Assembly: GCF_001424545.1 (NCBI RefSeq)
Contig: NZ_LMQL01000001.1
Location: 187,198-251,197 of the forward strand
Reading direction: 5' to 3'
Source of the DNA: Ramlibacter sp. Leaf400
GTDB taxonomy: Bacteria; Pseudomonadota; Gammaproteobacteria; Burkholderiales; Burkholderiaceae_C
DNA: 64,000 nt
Part shown: piece after piece, positions 26,122 to 34,931 of the stretch
Numbering within the stretch: the first letter of the stretch is position 1
How the letters are laid out: every line of letters starts with the position of its first letter
Program-made: the position numbers and the translations under genes
The notes under the pieces: model-generated
The model's input: the letters and a program-made list of their open reading frames with translations, nothing else
Told to the model about the DNA's origin: nothing
Databases searched by the model: none

Positions 26122-26802
26122 ATGACCACCGACATCGTCCGCAACTTCGAACGCGTTTCCCCCGAGCTCGTCCAGCAGGCCGCGCAGTTCCAGGCCGCCA
26201 TCCTGGCCGACGTCGCGGGGCGCCGCGGCGCCCTGCATGGCCGCATCGCCGCGCTGCGTCCCCGCATGAAACTCGCCGGCCCGGCGCTCACCGTGGACGT
26301 GCGTCCCGGCGACAACCTGATGATCCACGCGGCCATCGCGCTGGCCAGGCCCGGCGACGTGCTCGTGATCGACGGCAAGGCGGACCAGACCTCCGCGCTC
26401 ATGGGCACGATCATGATGACCGCGTGCAAGCAGCTGGGCATCGCCGGCGTCGTGATCGACGGCGCAGTGCGCGACAGCCTGGAGATCGACGAGATGGACT
26501 ATCCCGTCTTCTCCGTCGGCACCAACCCCAACGGACCGACCAAGAACGTGCCCGGTCGCATCGGCCACCCGGTGAGCTGCGGCGGCGTGACCGTGCGGTC
26601 CGGTGACCTGGTGGTGGCCGACGCCGACGGCATCGTGGTGATCGAGCGCGAGCGCGTCGAAGGCCTGCTGCCGCAGGCGCGCAGGAAGGTGGAGGACGAG
26701 GCCGCGCGCATCGCCCAGATCCAGCAGGGCCACACCAGCGCGGGCTGGCTGGCCGGCGCCCTGCGGACGGCCGGCGTGCTCAAGGAAGGGGAAAGCCTGT
26801 GA
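26122..26802 (+). CDS. RraA/HMG-aldolase family protein
   Basis: The 226-residue protein belongs to the RraA-like family that includes class II pyruvate aldolases such as 4-hydroxy-4-methyl-2-oxoglutarate aldolase. Visible motifs are AILADVAGRRGALHGRI, DNLMIHAAIALARPGDVLVIDG, then ALMGTIMMTACKQLGIAGVV and DGAVRDSLEI, where Arg-Asp are the substrate and metal residues of the aldolases. Known aldolases cleave gamma-hydroxy-oxoacids to pyruvate; a decarboxylase role is also possible. ATG 26122 is preferred over an upstream in-frame ATG at 26095. Its stop overlaps the next start (GTGA). Confidence 0.88.
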   Translation: MTTDIVRNFERVSPELVQQAAQFQAAILADVAGRRGALHGRIAALRPRMKLAGPALTVDVRPGDNLMIHAAIALARPGDVLVIDGKADQTSALMGTIMMTACKQLGIAGVVIDGAVRDSLEIDEMDYPVFSVGTNPNGPTKNVPGRIGHPVSCGGVTVRSGDLVVADADGIVVIERERVEGLLPQARRKVEDEAARIAQIQQGHTSAGWLAGALRTAGVLKEGESL

Positions 26803-27731
26803 GCCGCGGCACCATCGTCGTCACCGGCGCCGACCTCGCGCCGCAGGCCCTCGCGCTGCTGCAAGGCTTCGAGGTCGTCTACGCGGGCAAGGCCCCGCAG
26901 GAAGAGGACCTGGTGGCCCTGTGCAGGAAGCACGATCCGGTCGCCATCATCGTCCGCTACGGAAAGATCCCCGGCGCCGTGATGGACGCGGCGCCCTCGC
27001 TGCGCGTCATCTCCAAGCACGGCAGCGGCACCGACACCATCGACCAGGACGCGGCCAGGGCACGCGGCATCCAGGTGCGTGCGGCCGTCGGCGCCAACGC
27101 CGCCGCGGTGGCCGAGCAGGCGCTGGCGCTGCTGCTGGCCTGCGCCAAGTCGGTGGTGCAGCTCGATGCGCGCATGCGCGCGGGCCACTGGGACAAGGCG
27201 ACGCACAAGAGCGTGGAACTGAATGGCCGCACCATCGGCCTGGTGGGCCTGGGCGCCATCGGCCAGCGTTTCGCGCGCATGTGCGATGCGATGGGCATGA
27301 CCGTGCTGGGTCACGACCCTTTCGCCAGCTCGCTTCCGACCTACATCCGCAGCGTCGACATCGACACGATCTGGCGCGAGTCCGATGCGATCTCCCTGCA
27401 CTGCCCGCTGACCGCCGAGAACCGCGGCATGGTCAATGCGCGGACCCTGCAGGCCTGCCGCCGCGGCGTGATGCTGGTGAACACCGCGCGGGGCGGCCTG
27501 GTCGACGAAGGCGCGCTGCTGGAGGCCGTCCGCTCCGGGCAGGTGGCGGCGGCGGGCCTGGACAGCTTCGCGGTGGAGCCGATGACGGCGCCGCATCCCT
27601 TCCATGGCGAGCCCAACATCATCCTGAGCCCGCACATCGGCGGCGTGACCGGCGATGCCTACGTCAACATGGGCCTGGGCGCCGCGCGCAACCTGCTGGA
27701 CGTCCTGCAGGTGGAAACGCAATCCGCCTGA
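26799..27731 (+). CDS. D-isomer specific 2-hydroxyacid dehydrogenase
   Basis: The 310-residue NAD-dependent enzyme resembles SerA/PdxB-type dehydrogenases. The Rossmann motif GLVGLGAIGQRFARMCDAMG is near residue 147, and the catalytic Arg, Glu and His are expected in NTARGGLVDEGALLEAV, FAVEPM and SPHIGGVTGDAY. It starts at GTG 26799, overlapping the RraA stop. Together with the Bug receptor and RraA-like aldolase it forms a compact hydroxyacid catabolic unit under IclR. It may oxidise a D-2-hydroxyacid to the oxoacid that the RraA-like enzyme cleaves. The actual substrate is unknown. Confidence 0.9.
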   Translation: MSRGTIVVTGADLAPQALALLQGFEVVYAGKAPQEEDLVALCRKHDPVAIIVRYGKIPGAVMDAAPSLRVISKHGSGTDTIDQDAARARGIQVRAAVGANAAAVAEQALALLLACAKSVVQLDARMRAGHWDKATHKSVELNGRTIGLVGLGAIGQRFARMCDAMGMTVLGHDPFASSLPTYIRSVDIDTIWRESDAISLHCPLTAENRGMVNARTLQACRRGVMLVNTARGGLVDEGALLEAVRSGQVAAAGLDSFAVEPMTAPHPFHGEPNIILSPHIGGVTGDAYVNMGLGAARNLLDVLQVETQSA

Positions 27732-27749
27732 GATCCGGGCCGCTGCTCC

Positions 27750-28172
27750 TCAGCGGACCAGCAGCACCGGCACGGTGCAGTGCGCCAGCACCCGGTTGGC
27801 CACGGAGCCCGTGACCAGGCGGCCGAACGCGCCATGGCCGTGCGAGCCCATGATGATCAGGGCGAAGCCGTTCTTCTGCGCGTAGTCGGCAATGGTTTCG
27901 CCCAGCGATCCGGCCTTCCAGGCACTGGTGGCCTTCAGGCCCTGGCCATGCAGCCGCTCCACCACGGGGTCGATCACCTTGCGCGCCTCTTCCTCGTAGT
28001 ACTCGTGGGTGGCATGGCTGCCGACGACGGAGGCTGCATGGTTGGGCAGGGGGATCTGGGCGTTGAACGCGGTGTACTCATGGCTCTGGTCGAAGAGCCC
28101 CCGCTGGTTCAGCACGTACTCGATCATCTTGCGCGTGTATTCGCTGCCGTCGCAGGCAAGCAGGATCTTCAT
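27750..28172 (-). CDS. Universal stress protein (UspA family)
   Basis: The 140-residue cytoplasmic protein has the Usp fold: MKILLACDGSEYTRKMIEYV at the N-terminus and the ATP-binding segment IIMGSHGHGAFGRLVTGSVANRVLAHCTVPVLLVR, with the G-x2-G-x9-G-S pattern, at the C-terminus. It therefore probably binds ATP. The ATG at 28172 has GGAG upstream; a GTG 4 codons earlier is also open. It is followed convergently by the hydroxyacid dehydrogenase gene. The stress condition is not evident from the sequence. Confidence 0.92.
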   Translation of the reverse strand: MKILLACDGSEYTRKMIEYVLNQRGLFDQSHEYTAFNAQIPLPNHAASVVGSHATHEYYEEEARKVIDPVVERLHGQGLKATSAWKAGSLGETIADYAQKNGFALIIMGSHGHGAFGRLVTGSVANRVLAHCTVPVLLVR

Positions 28173-28214
28173 GGCGTTCTCCACTGGTAAGGGCCGCGAA
28201 GCCAGGGCCCGCGG

Positions 28215-28685
28215 CTAGGCTGGATTCTTCTTCGGAGGTCGTCCCCGGGCGGGGGCCTGCGCCGTGGCGTCCTGGTGCGCCACCGGGTCGTCCACGGCCA
28301 GGGGGCCGTCGAAAGTGCCCTCGAGGTTCTCGATGCGCACGGCCTCCGCCCGGCCCGGGAGGGCGACCCGCAGCCCCAGCGCCTCGGCCGTGACGCGCAC
28401 GCGCACGCTGTCGCCCCCCGCTGCGGCGCGAAAGTCGTAGACGCCCGGCCGCCAGACTTCCGATGCCATGTGCAGCCGGCGCGTGCCCAGGAGCTCCCCG
28501 ATCTGCTTCTTCAGGCTGCTGCGCTCCACCTGGATCGCCTGCACTTGCGCGAACAGGGCGTCGACGCCGCGACGGTCGCCACCGGCTCGGCTGAGTTCGA
28601 AAGCCTGGTTGAGCAAACCACTCTCCTGTTCGACGAGCGCCGCGACGCGGGAGCGCAATGACCCTATGTCTTCTTCTTGGCCCAT
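28215..28685 (-). CDS. Unknown protein with N-terminal coiled coil and basic tail
   Basis: The 156-residue product is not recognised. The first 70 residues form a heptad-rich helix (LRSRVAALVEQESGLLNQAF and VQAIQVERSSLKKQIGELL), the middle has beta-like segments (DSVRVRVTAEALGLRVALPG), and it ends ARGRPPKKNPA, whose GRP core resembles an AT-hook. It may bind nucleic acid, but this rests only on the tail. ATG 28685 is chosen because upstream residues to 28838 are Arg/Pro-rich shadow. The gene is 42 bp upstream of the Usp gene and in the same direction. Confidence 0.55.
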   Translation of the reverse strand: MGQEEDIGSLRSRVAALVEQESGLLNQAFELSRAGGDRRGVDALFAQVQAIQVERSSLKKQIGELLGTRRLHMASEVWRPGVYDFRAAAGGDSVRVRVTAEALGLRVALPGRAEAVRIENLEGTFDGPLAVDDPVAHQDATAQAPARGRPPKKNPA

Positions 28686-28945
28686 GCGGCGCCATTTTCG
28701 GACGGACCACCGTGATCCGGGAAGGTCCACGGCCCGCGTAGGCGTCGGATGGGCACCGACACCGGCACAGCATGCAGGGTAGCGCCGCGGTGCTCCTGAG
28801 CTACGTCGGCCAACACACGCTTTCCAGCGGGCATTCAAGCGGTGGACGGGGCAGAGCTGCGGGGCGTACCGGCGCCAGCGCCAGCGTTGGGAAGACGCTG
28901 CCGAACGGCCGCACCGGGCGGCCGCCGGATCCTCGATGAGGACGC
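28686..28945. other. Gene-free interval downstream of the HU gene
   Basis: No supported gene, terminator or repeat is visible in these 260 bp. It separates the end of the HU-like gene from the start of the coiled-coil protein on the same strand. A GAAAAT hexamer at 28694-28699 (minus strand) lies 8 nt upstream of the next start. Confidence 0.3.
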
Positions 28946-29380
28946 TTACGCCGCGGCGTCCTTGAGCTTCTTGAGCGGACGGACCTTCAGCTTCACCGAG
29001 GCGGGCTTGGCCTTGAAGACCGTCTCTTCCTTGGTGAACGGGTTGATGCCCTTGCGCGCCTTCTTGGCCGGAACGGCCACGGCGGTGACCTTCAGGAGGC
29101 CGGGAAGGACGAAAGCGCCGGCGCCCTTGCGGTTGATGGAAGCGACCATCGTGCTTTCCAGGGCCGCCATGACCGCCTTGACGGACTTCGGCTCGACGCC
29201 GGCCGTCTCGGCAAGGTGACTGACCAGGCCGCTCTTGTTGAACGCTTCCTTGATGGGCTTCAGCGGGCCGGCAGCCGGCTTCGAGCCGGTGGCCTTCGCC
29301 CCCGCCTTGCCGGCGGGCTTGGCCTTGGTCTTGACCGGAGCAGCCTTGGCCGCCTTCTTCGCATTCTTCGCAGTTGCCAT
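28946..29380 (-). CDS. HU/IHF-type nucleoid protein with Lys/Ala-rich N-terminal extension
   Basis: The 144-residue protein has an N-terminal histone-H1-like tail (about residues 1-40, rich in Lys, Ala and Pro: MATAKNAKKAAKAAPVKTKA) followed by an HU-family domain with IKEAFNKSGLVSHLAETAG, GAFVLPGLLKVTAVAVPAKK and INPFTKEETVFKAKPASVKL. HU normally bends or coats DNA. The tail would add sequence-independent binding, as in similar proteins of other Burkholderiales. It stands alone, with an AT-rich upstream region (29381-29486) that could hold its promoter. No Shine-Dalgarno is obvious. Confidence 0.9.
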   Translation of the reverse strand: MATAKNAKKAAKAAPVKTKAKPAGKAGAKATGSKPAAGPLKPIKEAFNKSGLVSHLAETAGVEPKSVKAVMAALESTMVASINRKGAGAFVLPGLLKVTAVAVPAKKARKGINPFTKEETVFKAKPASVKLKVRPLKKLKDAAA

Positions 29381-29486
29381 ATACGTCTTGGTGAGGTTGG
29401 GTTGCCCCGGATGCCCGGGGTGCGGCGATTCTAGGAGCGGCCGAATCGGGAGCGTGCTCGCTCGTGCTCGAAGCTTGAGAAAAAAT

Positions 29487-30305
29487 TCAGGGAAGGCGCA
29501 GGACCTGCGAGCCCGACCAGGCTTGTCCCGGCTCGACCAGCACGGGCGTCTGCACCTGGGCGGCTTCCACGCAGAGGAACCGGCGCGCCTCGCCCGGGCC
29601 GATGTCGCCGATGGCGGCGGCCGCTTCATCCCCTGGATTCCAGACGACCGCGTCCGCGAAGCCGTCTTGCTCGATCCGAAGCGACGCGCCGGGGCCTTGC
29701 AGTTCGAGCGGAGCGGTGATCCCGTGGTAGACGCTGTCGATCGGCCGTGAGAGGTCGGGGCTTTCTCCAGCGGCGGTGGAAAACTCGTGGCGCAAGGCGT
29801 CTTCCAGGCGCAGGCCCTGCAGTCCGAGCAACCGCGTCGCGCCCACGTCGTCGACCCGCAGGTAGGTGTGGAGCGCGCCCGTGAAGGACCAGGGCTGCGA
29901 TCCGGTATTGCGGATCTCGAGGTCCATCCGCAGCGCCTGCGGTTGCAGCGCCACCTGCAGGTCGAGGGCGAAGGCATGGGGCCAGAGGCGCAGGCTCTGC
30001 TCGTTCTCCACGAGCTGCAGGTGGATCGTGCCGGCGTCCGCGGACGGCAGTTCGGACCACACGCTGGTGCGCGCGAATCCGTGCTTGGGCAGGGCGCCCC
30101 GGCTCGCGAATTGCGGGAAGCAGACCGGCACGCCGCCGCGGATCGGCTGCCGCCCATCGGCGACCGCGCTGCCACTCAGGTAGAGCCTTTCGCGGCCGCC
30201 TGCGGTCCAGGAGAGAACGTGTCCACCATACCGGCTCACCACGACGCGTGAGCCGTCGTCCAGTTCGCGCACCATCAGGCCAAGATGATCGAAGCGTCGG
30301 TCCAT
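29487..30305 (-). CDS. D-hexose-6-phosphate mutarotase (aldose 1-epimerase family)
   Basis: The 272-residue protein resembles YeaD-type glucose-6-phosphate 1-epimerases, which interconvert alpha and beta anomers. Visible elements include RGGVPVCFPQFASRGALPKH, with GFAR after the conserved His, TGALHTYLRVDDV with the second His, and FLCVEAAQ with the catalytic Glu near residue 245. Length fits the family. The start at 30305 lacks a Shine-Dalgarno but has TAGAAT 6 nt upstream. It is divergent from the LacI regulator of the uronate operon, with 54 bp between the two genes, but probably serves general hexose phosphate metabolism. Confidence 0.9.
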   Translation of the reverse strand: MDRRFDHLGLMVRELDDGSRVVVSRYGGHVLSWTAGGRERLYLSGSAVADGRQPIRGGVPVCFPQFASRGALPKHGFARTSVWSELPSADAGTIHLQLVENEQSLRLWPHAFALDLQVALQPQALRMDLEIRNTGSQPWSFTGALHTYLRVDDVGATRLLGLQGLRLEDALRHEFSTAAGESPDLSRPIDSVYHGITAPLELQGPGASLRIEQDGFADAVVWNPGDEAAAAIGDIGPGEARRFLCVEAAQVQTPVLVEPGQAWSGSQVLRLP

Positions 30306-30359
30306 CGCCGGATTCTAGGAACCGGCCCCGCCTGGCCGGATTGATTACAGTGGGCGCCC

Positions 30360-31427
30360 ATGAGCAAGGCGGTCGGTCCCCTTTCGCGCGGCGAAGCCGC
30401 GGACAAGCCGCCGCGCCGGCGGGCCGCCACCATCCGCGACGTGGCCCAGGCGGCGGCCGTGTCCACCGCGACCGTGTCCAAGTTCGTCAACGGCGGCCAG
30501 CGCTTCAGCCGCGAGGTGGAAGCGCGCATCACCGCGGCCATCCAGCAACTGGGCTACCGCACCAACCCGCTGGCGCGCGGAATGATCACGGGCCGCACGG
30601 GGAACCTGGGCATCGTCATCCTGGACATCCGCAACCCGCACTTCACCAGCCTCGTGAAGGGCGCCTCCCGCGTGGCGGCCGAGGCCGGGATGAACCTGCT
30701 GTTCGCCGACGCGGCCGAGAGCCGCGAGCCGGAGCTGGCGCTGCTGCAGGCGCTGTTCCCGCAGGTGGACGGCCTCATCGTCAGCGCGCGGATGCCCGGT
30801 GCCGTCGTGGACTGGCTGCGCGAGTCCGCGGGCAAGCCGGTCGTGTTCTATGGCGGGCCCGCGCCGCAGCCGGGCCTGCACAGCGTGGGCTGCGACAACC
30901 ACGCCAGCGGCCTGATGCTGGGCCGGCACCTGCGCGAGCTGGGCCACCGCCGCATCAGCTACGTCGGCTTCAGCGCCGCGCGCTGGAGCGAGGACCGGTG
31001 GCAGGGGCTGCGCGACGCGTTCCAGGGCACCCAGGCTTCGCTGCGCCACTTCGACGTGCCCGCACCGGTGGCGGAGGAGGGCGAGCGGATCGCCTCCAGC
31101 GTGCTGCTCGATGCGCAGACGCCCGAGGCGGTGGTGGCCTACAACGACCTGCTCGCGCTCGGCCTGCTGTCGGAGGCGCGGGCGCTGGGGTTCCGCGTGC
31201 CGCAGCAGGTGTCGATCGCCGGCTTCGACAACATCGCCTACGGCCGCTATGTCACGCCCTCGCTCACCAGCGTGGACATCGGCAGCGAGGCCACGGGCGA
31301 GGTGGCGGCGCGCCACCTGCTCGCGCTGCTCGCGGGCGAGCCGAACCTCGCGCTGCACGAGACGGTGGCGACGCGCCTGGTGGCGCGCGACTCGACCGCC
31401 AGGCCGCCGGATCCGGGCAAACCCTGA
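30360..31427 (+). CDS. LacI family transcriptional regulator
   Basis: The 355-residue repressor has the LacI helix-turn-helix (ATIRDVAQAAAVSTATVSKF and the hinge-region LGYRTNPLARGMITGRTGN) and a periplasmic-binding-protein-like effector domain (about 80-345). It most likely controls the downstream uronate operon, where two AAACGTTT operators flank the promoter region. The expected inducer is a uronate or an aldarate derivative. No Shine-Dalgarno precedes the ATG; TACAGT lies 8 nt upstream. Residues 1-21 extend before the DNA-binding domain. Confidence 0.93.
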   Translation: MSKAVGPLSRGEAADKPPRRRAATIRDVAQAAAVSTATVSKFVNGGQRFSREVEARITAAIQQLGYRTNPLARGMITGRTGNLGIVILDIRNPHFTSLVKGASRVAAEAGMNLLFADAAESREPELALLQALFPQVDGLIVSARMPGAVVDWLRESAGKPVVFYGGPAPQPGLHSVGCDNHASGLMLGRHLRELGHRRISYVGFSAARWSEDRWQGLRDAFQGTQASLRHFDVPAPVAEEGERIASSVLLDAQTPEAVVAYNDLLALGLLSEARALGFRVPQQVSIAGFDNIAYGRYVTPSLTSVDIGSEATGEVAARHLLALLAGEPNLALHETVATRLVARDSTARPPDPGKP

Positions 31428-31438
31428 TCGTTTCTGGA

Positions 31439-31493
31439 TTGACACCGATCCGGCGGGATCCGAAGATTCGGGGCATTCAGGTAAACGTTTAAC
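31439..31493 (+). promoter_or_regulatory. Promoter with LacI-type operator O1 of the uronate operon
   Basis: A consensus -35 TTGACA (31439-31444) is followed 18 bp later by a weak -10 AAGATT (31463-31468). Just downstream lies the perfect palindrome TAAACGTTTA (31482-31491) within GGTAAACGTTTAAC. LacI-family proteins bind AAACGTTT-centred sites, so this operator would block the start of transcription. Confidence 0.7.
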
Positions 31494-31570
31494 TTCGATG
31501 GTTCCGGTGTACCGGAAGAGCCGGACTAGCGGCCAGGCCAAGGTCGAACCGCCGACGATCGGCACTCGAA

Positions 31571-31584
31571 GGTAAACGTTTCAT
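31571..31584 (+). promoter_or_regulatory. Second LacI-type operator O2
   Basis: GGTAAACGTTTCAT repeats the core of O1. The two centres are 91 bp apart (31486/31487 and 31577/31578). O2 lies 22 bp upstream of the GTG start of the uronate dehydrogenase gene. The pair would allow a repression loop or a roadblock within the leader. Confidence 0.7.
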
Positions 31585-31606
31585 CTTCCATGGACCAGGA
31601 GAGCCA

Positions 31607-32464
31607 GTGCATCCCGAACCCCGGCCGCCAACGCAGGAACCGCAAGCCCCGTCTCCCCCCACGCGACCGCTGCGGCGGCTGTTGCTGACGGGCGCCGCCG
31701 GCGGCCTCGGGCGCGTGCTGCGCCCCCGCCTGCAGGCGCATGCGGGCATCGTCCGCGTGTCCGACATCGCCGAGATGGCGCCGGCGGGCGAGGGCGAGGA
31801 AGTGATGCCCTGCGACCTGGCGGACAAGGCGGCCGTCGACCGGCTGGTGCAGGACTGCGATGCCATCGTGCACCTGGGCGGCATCTCCGTGGAGCGGCCG
31901 TTCGAGGAGGTCCTGGAGGCCAACATCCGCGGCACCTTCCACGTGTACGAGGCCGCGCGGCGGCACGGCGTGCGCCGGCTGGTGTTCGCGAGTTCCAACC
32001 ACGTCGTGGGCTTCCACCGCCAGACCGAGCGGCTGGACCTGGACGCGCCCAGGCGGCCGGACGGCTACTACGGGCTGTCCAAATCGTTCGGCGAGGACCT
32101 GTCGCGCTTCTACTTCGACCGCTACGGCATCGAGACCGCGTGCCTTCGCATCGGCTCGTCGTTCCCCGAGCCCAAGGACCGCCGCATGCTTTCGACCTGG
32201 CTCAGCTACGACGACCTGGCCGAGCTGGTCCGTTGCTGCCTGTTCGCGCCCCGGCTCGGGCACACCGTCGTGTACGGCGTGTCGGCCAACCGCGACTCGT
32301 GGTGGGACAACGCCGGCGCGGCGCACCTGGGGTTCGTGCCACGCGACAGCTCCGAGCCGTTCCGCGCCCGCGTCGAGCAGCAGCCGCGCCCGGCCGACGG
32401 CGACCCGGTGCTGCTCTACCAGGGCGGCGCGTTCGTCACCCAGGGGCCTTTCGAGACGCCCTGA
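31607..32464 (+). CDS. udh: Uronate dehydrogenase (short-chain dehydrogenase/epimerase fold)
   Basis: The 285-residue enzyme closely matches the uronate dehydrogenases of Agrobacterium and Pseudomonas, which oxidise D-glucuronate and D-galacturonate with NAD to the aldarolactones. Diagnostic segments are LLLTGAAGGLGRVLRPRL, DAIVHLGGISVERPFEEVL, FASSNHVVGFHRQTERLDLD, and YYGLSKSFGEDLSRFYFDRYG with the Tyr-x3-Lys pair; RMLSTWLSYDDLAELV follows. It has an extra Pro-rich N-terminus of about 22 residues. GTG 31607 follows CAGGAG. It is the first gene of the LacI-controlled operon with a lactonase and a TRAP transporter. Confidence 0.92.
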   Translation: MHPEPRPPTQEPQAPSPPTRPLRRLLLTGAAGGLGRVLRPRLQAHAGIVRVSDIAEMAPAGEGEEVMPCDLADKAAVDRLVQDCDAIVHLGGISVERPFEEVLEANIRGTFHVYEAARRHGVRRLVFASSNHVVGFHRQTERLDLDAPRRPDGYYGLSKSFGEDLSRFYFDRYGIETACLRIGSSFPEPKDRRMLSTWLSYDDLAELVRCCLFAPRLGHTVVYGVSANRDSWWDNAGAAHLGFVPRDSSEPFRARVEQQPRPADGDPVLLYQGGAFVTQGPFETP

Positions 32465-32468
32465 CCCC

Positions 32469-33392
32469 ATGAACGCCGAGCTCGTCATCGATGCCCGCGA
32501 TGCGGTAGGCGAAAGCCCGGTGTGGCTCGCCGCCGGGCAGGCGCTGCACTGGGTCGACATCCCGGCCCGCCGCTTGCACCGCTGGCGCGTGGCCGACGGC
32601 GCGCACGCGCAATGGTCCTTGCCCGAGATGGCCGGCTGCATCGCGCCGCATGAGCGCGGCGGCTGGGTCGCGGCCATGGAGTCGGGCGTGTTCCACCTCG
32701 CGCTGGGCGAGGGCGGCCAGGTGCAGGCGACCCCGCTGGCCGCCGTGCGCCACGCGCGCCCCGGCATGCGCTTCAACGACGGCCGCTGCGACCGGCAGGG
32801 CCGCCTGCGGGCCGGCACGATGGTGATGGACATGGGCCTGGCCGCGGCCGACGGCCGGCTCTACGCCCTGGAGCCGCACGGCCTGCGCGAATTGCAGGCC
32901 GGACTGGTCACGCCCAACGGCATGGCGTTCAGCCCGGACGGGCGCACCCTGTACCTGAGCGATTCGCACCCCTCGGTGCAGGCCGTCTGGGCCTTCGACT
33001 ACGACACGGCCACCGGCCTGCCCGGCGCGCGCCGCCTGTTCGCCGACTTCCGCGCGGTGCCGGGCCGGCCCGACGGCGCCGCGGTGGATGCGGACGGCGG
33101 CTACTGGGTGTGCGGCAACGACGCGGGCCTGGTGCACCGCTTCACGCCCGACGGCCGGCTCGACCGGTCGCTGCCCGTGCCGGTGAAGAAGCCCGCGATG
33201 TGCGCCTTCGGCGGCGCGGGGCTGGACACCCTTTTCGTGACCTCGATCCGGCCGGCGGGCATCGACCTGTCCGACCAGCCGCTCGCGGGCGGCGTGTTCG
33301 CCCTGCGGCCCGGCGTGCGCGGGCTGCCGGAGCCGGCCTGCTCGATCCCGCTGACCCCTTCGCCCGACCCACGACACCAGGAGACACCATGA
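32469..33392 (+). CDS. SMP-30/gluconolactonase family lactonase
   Basis: The 307-residue protein is a six-blade propeller of the SMP-30 family: [20 protein letters not shown] (metal-binding Glu), [20 protein letters not shown] (Asn-Asp), [20 protein letters not shown] (Asn, Asp) and [18 protein letters not shown] (Asp). Such enzymes use one divalent cation to open sugar lactones. Placed directly after udh, it most likely hydrolyses the glucaro- or galactaro-lactone made there. It starts 5 bp after the udh stop and overlaps the DctP start by 4 bp (ATGA). Confidence 0.9.
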   Translation: MNAELVIDARDAVGESPVWLAAGQALHWVDIPARRLHRWRVADGAHAQWSLPEMAGCIAPHERGGWVAAMESGVFHLALGEGGQVQATPLAAVRHARPGMRFNDGRCDRQGRLRAGTMVMDMGLAAADGRLYALEPHGLRELQAGLVTPNGMAFSPDGRTLYLSDSHPSVQAVWAFDYDTATGLPGARRLFADFRAVPGRPDGAAVDADGGYWVCGNDAGLVHRFTPDGRLDRSLPVPVKKPAMCAFGGAGLDTLFVTSIRPAGIDLSDQPLAGGVFALRPGVRGLPEPACSIPLTPSPDPRHQETP

Positions 33393-34354
33393 AGCACAAG
33401 ATCCTCGCCGCCGCGGCCGCGGCGCTGCTGACCACCCTCGCGGCGCAGGCCGCCGAGTTCCGCTCTTCCGACATCCACCCGGACGGCTATCCCACGGTCG
33501 AGGCCGTGAAGTTCATGGGCGAGCGGCTCAAGCAGCTCACCAACGGCAAGCACTCGATCCGCGTGTTCAACAACAGCGCGCTGGGCAGCGAGAAGGACAC
33601 GATCGAGCAGACCAAGATCGGCGCGCTGGCGATGACGCGCGTGAACATCGCGCCGATGAACAACATCTGCCCCGAGACGCAGGTGCCCACCATGCCGTTC
33701 CTGTTCCGCAGCAAGGACCACATGCGCAAGGTGCTGGACGGCCCGGTGGGCGAGGAGATCCTGGCGGCCTGCGCGCCGCAGGGCTTCGTGGGCCTGGCCT
33801 ACTACGACAGCGGCGCGCGCAACCTGTACACGGCCAAGAAGCCGGTGCGGGCGCTGGCCGACGCCAAGGGCATGAAAGTGCGCGTGCAGCAGTCCGACCT
33901 GTGGGTGGCGCTGCTGGAGGCCATGGGCGCCAATGCCACGCCGATGCCGTTCGGCGAGGTGTACACGGCGCTCAAGACCGGGCTGGTGGATGGCGCCGAG
34001 AACAACTACCCCTCGTACGAGAGCTCGCGGCATTTCGAGGTGGCGAAGTTCTACTCCGTGACCGAGCACTCGATGGCCCCGGAGATGCTTCTGTTCTCCA
34101 AGCGGGTGTGGGACACGCTCCCGCCCGACGACCAGAAGGCGCTGCGCCAGGCCGCGCGCGAGTCGGTGCCGTACATGCGCAAGCTCTGGGACGAGCGCGA
34201 GGAGAAGTCGCTGGCCGCGGTGAAGGCCGGTGGCGCCGAGATCATCCAGGTGGACAAGGCCTCGTTCCAGAGCGCGATGAAGCCGGTGTACGACCGCTTC
34301 ATCAAGGACGACAAGCTCAAGGCCATGATCAAGCGGGTGCAGGACACGCGCTGA
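33389..34354 (+). CDS. dctP: TRAP transporter substrate-binding protein (DctP family)
   Basis: The 321-residue periplasmic receptor begins with a Sec signal ([21 protein letters not shown]) and has DctP motifs: [41 protein letters not shown], where the Arg pairs with the ligand carboxylate, and [19 protein letters not shown]. In this operon a hexuronate is the likely ligand. The ATG overlaps the lactonase stop and is preceded by AGGAGACA. It works with DctQ and DctM, using an ion gradient rather than ATP. Confidence 0.93.
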   Translation: MKHKILAAAAAALLTTLAAQAAEFRSSDIHPDGYPTVEAVKFMGERLKQLTNGKHSIRVFNNSALGSEKDTIEQTKIGALAMTRVNIAPMNNICPETQVPTMPFLFRSKDHMRKVLDGPVGEEILAACAPQGFVGLAYYDSGARNLYTAKKPVRALADAKGMKVRVQQSDLWVALLEAMGANATPMPFGEVYTALKTGLVDGAENNYPSYESSRHFEVAKFYSVTEHSMAPEMLLFSKRVWDTLPPDDQKALRQAARESVPYMRKLWDEREEKSLAAVKAGGAEIIQVDKASFQSAMKPVYDRFIKDDKLKAMIKRVQDTR

Positions 34355-34358
34355 CGCC

Positions 34359-34931
34359 ATGGCCGGAACAATGCCTCTGGAAGCGGCCCAGGCCGCGCAG
34401 GCGGCGGGCACCGAGGGCGTCGAGCCTTCGGCGCCCGGCGGCTGGTACACGCGCACCTGCCGGCGCCTGGCCCGCGGCTGCATGTGGCTGGGCATCGCCG
34501 GGCTGGCCGCGCTGCTGTGCGCCGTCAGCTGGCAGGTGTTCGGCCGCTACGTGCTCAACGCCACGCCGACCTGGGCCGAGAGCCTGGCGCTGCTGCTGGT
34601 GCTGTACGTGACCATGCTGGGCGTGGCGGTCGGCGTGCGCGACGCCGGCCACATCGGCCTGGAGTCCTTCCTCGTGCTCGCACCCGACGCGCTGCGCCTG
34701 AAGATGGAGATGCTGATCCACCTGCTGGTGCTGCTGTTCGGCGCGGCGATGGCCTGGAACTGCGCCTTCCTCGTGCATTCGGTGTGGAGCTACCGGTTGC
34801 CCACCCTGGGCATCTCGGAAGGCTGGAAATACGTGCCGGCCACCCTGGCCGGCGTGCTGATCGTGCTGTTCTCGATCGAGCACCTCATCGCCCTGGCGAA
34901 GGGCCGCGAAGTGGAGCCCTCCTGGTCATGA
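34359..34931 (+). CDS. dctQ: TRAP transporter small permease (DctQ family)
   Basis: The 190-residue protein has four predicted membrane helices, including LGIAGLAALLCAVSWQVFGR and LLVLYVTMLGVAVGVRDAGH, the usual DctQ layout, with FGRYVLNATPTWAESLALL as the family signature. It supports the large permease DctM. The N-terminus (about 45 residues) is longer and more polar than average. It starts 5 bp after dctP and overlaps dctM by 4 bp. Confidence 0.9.
   Translation: MAGTMPLEAAQAAQAAGTEGVEPSAPGGWYTRTCRRLARGCMWLGIAGLAALLCAVSWQVFGRYVLNATPTWAESLALLLVLYVTMLGVAVGVRDAGHIGLESFLVLAPDALRLKMEMLIHLLVLLFGAAMAWNCAFLVHSVWSYRLPTLGISEGWKYVPATLAGVLIVLFSIEHLIALAKGREVEPSWS

Noticed and set aside
27740..27756. 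CCGCTG-CTCCT-CAGCGG repeat as a terminator between the dehydrogenase and Usp genes
   Set aside because: The stem is only 6 bp, has no T-tract and overlaps the Usp stop codon.
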